7,622 bases of DNA from Gammaproteobacteria bacterium (GTDB taxonomy: Bacteria > Pseudomonadota > Gammaproteobacteria > Pseudomonadales > Pseudohongiellaceae): the NCBI GenBank assembly GCA_002694855.1, contig NZNL01000049.1, forward strand, positions 35,946 to 43,567. Reading direction: 5' to 3'. Of the stretch, positions 6,095-7,622 are shown piece after piece. Below the pieces are notes generated by a model, which saw only the letters and a program-made list of their open reading frames with translations, had not been told where the DNA came from and made no database searches. Positions within the stretch are counted from its first letter, which is position 1. Every line of letters begins with the position of its first letter. The position numbers and the translations under genes are program-made.

Positions 6095-6111
6095 AAGCGG
6101 CCGAAATGCAA
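6083..6111 (-). promoter_or_regulatory. Candidate promoter for rpsU cluster
   Basis: TTGCAT (6111-6106) and TAAGAT (6088-6083) are 17 bases apart, matching the sigma-70 hexamers at 3 and 4 of 6. Shifting the -35 by one base (TTTGCA) gives 4 of 6 with an 18-base spacer. The start would lie near 6076, about 40 bases before the GTG. No CTGT-N8-ACAG LexA box was found in the rpsU–tsaD gap. Confidence 0.3.
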
Positions 6112-6148
6112 AGGAATTAAGTCCATTAGGGCGGTAGAGAAATCTGAC

Positions 6149-6177
6149 TTGGGATATGCTGTGATTTTTGGCATTAT
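6149..6177 (+). promoter_or_regulatory. Candidate promoter for tsaD–folB
   Basis: TTGGGA (6149-6154) and CATTAT (6172-6177) are 17 bases apart, each matching consensus at 4 of 6. Transcription would start near 6184, 28 bases before the TTG start. An alternative -10, TATAAA at 6195-6200, has TTGGCA at 6168-6173, but with a 21-base spacer; it would yield an almost leaderless message. Confidence 0.35.
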
Positions 6178-6211
6178 GGCCTCTCCTGAACATGTATAAA
6201 GAAATAAGTCA

Positions 6212-7240
6212 TTGAAAGTACTGGGTATTGAAACTTCTTGTGATGAGACGGGGATAGCAGTCTACGATAGCGACAGAGGCTTGCTGGCGGACTGCCTTTA
6301 TAGCCAGGTGGGCATACATGCCAGCTACGGGGGTGTGATTCCCGAATTAGCTTCACGTGATCATATTCGCAAGACGTTGCCCCTAATCAAAGAGGCAATC
6401 AAGGACGCGAGCATAAAAGCTTCTGAGCTTGATGGAGTTGCCTACACCGCGGGACCCGGACTGGTGGGCGCACTTCTAGTCGGTGCGGCAATAGGTCGCT
6501 CCCTGGCTATGGGATGGGGCGTGTCAGCTATCGGTGTGCATCACATGGAGGGTCACTTACTTGCGCCAATGCTAGAGCCGAATCCTCCCGCCTTTCCATT
6601 TGTCGCGCTTTTGGTATCCGGAGGGCATACTCAGCTAGTTCGGGCGGATGGTATCGGCCGTTACGAATTGCTCGGTGAATCACTGGACGATGCTGCTGGA
6701 GAGGCTTTCGACAAAGTAGGCAAGATGCTAGGGTTGCCCTATCCGGGCGGGCCGCACCTGGAGAAACTGGCGAAATACGGAAAAACCGGTCGCTATGAGT
6801 TCCCCCGGCCTATGACAAATCGTCCAGGGTTAGACTTTAGTTTTAGCGGCCTAAAAACGTTTGTGCGCAACACTATTATCGAACAATCTAAAGGGGGAGA
6901 GCTTGACGAGCAGACTCGCGCCGACATTGCACGAGCTTTTCAAGAGGCAGTGGTAGCGACCATTGCAATTAAGTGTCGTCGCGCTCTCGAGCAGACCGGT
7001 TTGCGTTCACTCATAATCGCCGGTGGAGTAAGCGCGAATACCTTCCTCCGTGAAGAGCTCGAAACCTCTCTGGAAAAAATCACCGGTCAGTTATTTTACG
7101 CCCAGCTAAAATTTTGCACGGACAATGGTGCGATGATCGCATATGCTGGATGTCAGCGCTTGCAGGCGGGTCAGCATCAAGGGCTTGCGATTAATGTTTT
7201 TCCCCGATGGTCGATCGAATCGTTGTCTGCGATTTCTTGA
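6212..7240 (+). CDS. tsaD: tRNA N6-threonylcarbamoyltransferase TsaD
   Basis: TsaD transfers the threonylcarbamoyl group from TsaC-made TC-AMP to A37 of tRNAs that read ANN codons, working with TsaB and TsaE in the cytosol. The protein has 342 residues and is an ASKHA-fold member. The N-terminus is [18 protein letters not shown] (residues 2-19), followed by PELASRDH (44-51) and [15 protein letters not shown] (77-91). Metal ligands are His111 and His115 in HHMEGH, and Asp304 in [19 protein letters not shown] (136-142), the SFSGLKT stretch (210-216) and AGGVSAN (270-276) are also conserved. The start is TTG: TAA lies in frame five codons upstream with no ATG between, and starting here puts both metal histidines at the E. 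coli numbers. The upstream AAAGAAATAAG is a poor Shine-Dalgarno, so expression is probably modest. It diverges from rpsU, the standard arrangement, and is followed by folB after 18 bases. Confidence 0.98.
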   Translation: MKVLGIETSCDETGIAVYDSDRGLLADCLYSQVGIHASYGGVIPELASRDHIRKTLPLIKEAIKDASIKASELDGVAYTAGPGLVGALLVGAAIGRSLAMGWGVSAIGVHHMEGHLLAPMLEPNPPAFPFVALLVSGGHTQLVRADGIGRYELLGESLDDAAGEAFDKVGKMLGLPYPGGPHLEKLAKYGKTGRYEFPRPMTNRPGLDFSFSGLKTFVRNTIIEQSKGGELDEQTRADIARAFQEAVVATIAIKCRRALEQTGLRSLIIAGGVSANTFLREELETSLEKITGQLFYAQLKFCTDNGAMIAYAGCQRLQAGQHQGLAINVFPRWSIESLSAIS

Positions 7241-7258
7241 TTATATATAGAGCTCTTT

Positions 7259-7618
7259 TTGGACATCATATACATACACGAATTGGAGATAGAAACCGTT
7301 ATTGGTATCTATGATTGGGAGCGGAAGCAGAAACAAATTGTGAGCATAGATCTCGAGATGGCAACTGATATTCGATCTTCGGCTGAGATTGATAGCATCG
7401 AACGAGCTCTGGATTACAAGGCAATCGCCAAGCGACTCATTGACTTTGTCGAGGGTTCGAAGTTTTTTCTGGTGGAAACCTTAGCCGAACAGATCTCTCA
7501 CTTGGTGCTCTCAGAATTCGATGTGCCTTGGCTAAAATTGCGCCTCGGTAAACCGGGAGCGGTTAGGGGATCAAGAGATGTGGGCGTCATTATTGAGCGA
7601 GGCAAAAAGGAATCGTAA
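7259..7618 (+). CDS. folB: Dihydroneopterin aldolase FolB
   Basis: FolB converts 7,8-dihydroneopterin to 6-hydroxymethyl-dihydropterin and glycolaldehyde in folate synthesis, as a cytosolic oligomer. The 119-residue protein has the family's normal length and aligns end to end. It has GIYDWE (16-21), LDYKAIA (51-57), FxLVETLAEQI (69-79) and the signature LGKPGAVRGSRDVGVIIERG (96-115). Likely active-site residues are Glu21, Tyr53, Glu73 and Lys98, by position relative to known FolB enzymes. The start is TTG: the only codons between it and the in-frame tsaD stop are TTA TAT ATA GAG CTC TTT. The first residues MDIIYIHEL fit the family start. Only a weak AGAG lies upstream, so translation may be coupled to tsaD. 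In Pseudomonas plsY lies between tsaD and folB; here it does not. Confidence 0.96.
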   Translation: MDIIYIHELEIETVIGIYDWERKQKQIVSIDLEMATDIRSSAEIDSIERALDYKAIAKRLIDFVEGSKFFLVETLAEQISHLVLSEFDVPWLKLRLGKPGAVRGSRDVGVIIERGKKES

Positions 7619-7622
7619 TGGG
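7618..7622 (+). CDS. Start of a further gene, probably folK (3' truncated)
   Basis: An ATG at 7618-7620 shares its A with the folB TAA stop. AAAAAGGAA lies seven bases ahead, the best Shine-Dalgarno on the plus strand of this window. Only one codon and two bases are present, so identity rests on context alone. folK (HPPK, the next folate enzyme) often follows folB, and translational coupling is likely. Confidence 0.45.

Noticed and set aside
6037..6211. LexA box in the rpsU–tsaD intergenic region
   Set aside because: The nearest candidates (CTGT at 6159-6162 and nearby bases) lack the matching ACAG at the required spacing.
1..7622. CRISPR array, insertion sequence, toxin–antitoxin or defence system
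   Set aside because: No regularly spaced repeats, transposase, integrase or defence-type domain is visible on either strand; nearly all the coding capacity is core genes.

Overview
The window is a piece of a gammaproteobacterial chromosome. The main evidence is the macromolecular synthesis cluster rpsU–(yqeY)–dnaG–rpoD on the minus strand with tsaD (ygjD/gcp) diverging from rpsU. The proteins also resemble the E. coli and Pseudomonas orthologues closely: S21 is 71 residues, and sigma-70 is 616 residues with near-identical regions 2 to 4. The yqeY insertion between rpsU and dnaG, and folB following tsaD, match the Pseudomonas-type arrangement better than the enteric one. Base composition is moderate. 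The species cannot be fixed from this window.

Layout, left to right. (1) Positions 1-501 (+) hold the C-terminal end of an outer-membrane TonB-dependent receptor whose start lies outside the window. (2) A small accessory patch at about 584-1051 lies on the minus strand. It contains an intact CAU-anticodon tRNA (probably the AUA-reading tRNA-Ile2, as at E. coli ileX near rpoD), a one-domain RRM RNA-binding protein, and two degraded partial copies of the tRNA. One copy lies between the tRNA and the RRM gene, and the other overlaps the RRM stop codon. (3) Positions 1052-1263 hold no gene, only the tRNA upstream region and the rpoD terminator. (4) Positions 1304-6036 (-) carry rpsU, yqeY, dnaG and rpoD in transcription order, ending in a clear rho-independent terminator. 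(5) Positions 6212-7622 (+) carry tsaD and folB, both starting with TTG, and the first bases of a further gene that starts on the folB stop codon.

How the genes fit together. The minus-strand cluster links initiation of translation (S21), replication (primase) and transcription (sigma-70). A strong candidate promoter in the dnaG–rpoD gap would let rpoD be expressed separately. The divergent plus-strand genes serve tRNA t6A modification (TsaD) and folate synthesis (FolB, probably followed by FolK).

Most of the window is ordinary core genome. The part that deserves a second look is the tRNA/RRM patch, where tRNA-derived repeats bracket a small gene as a tandem duplication scar or a former integration site would. 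I found no integrase, transposase, CRISPR array or novel multigene system.
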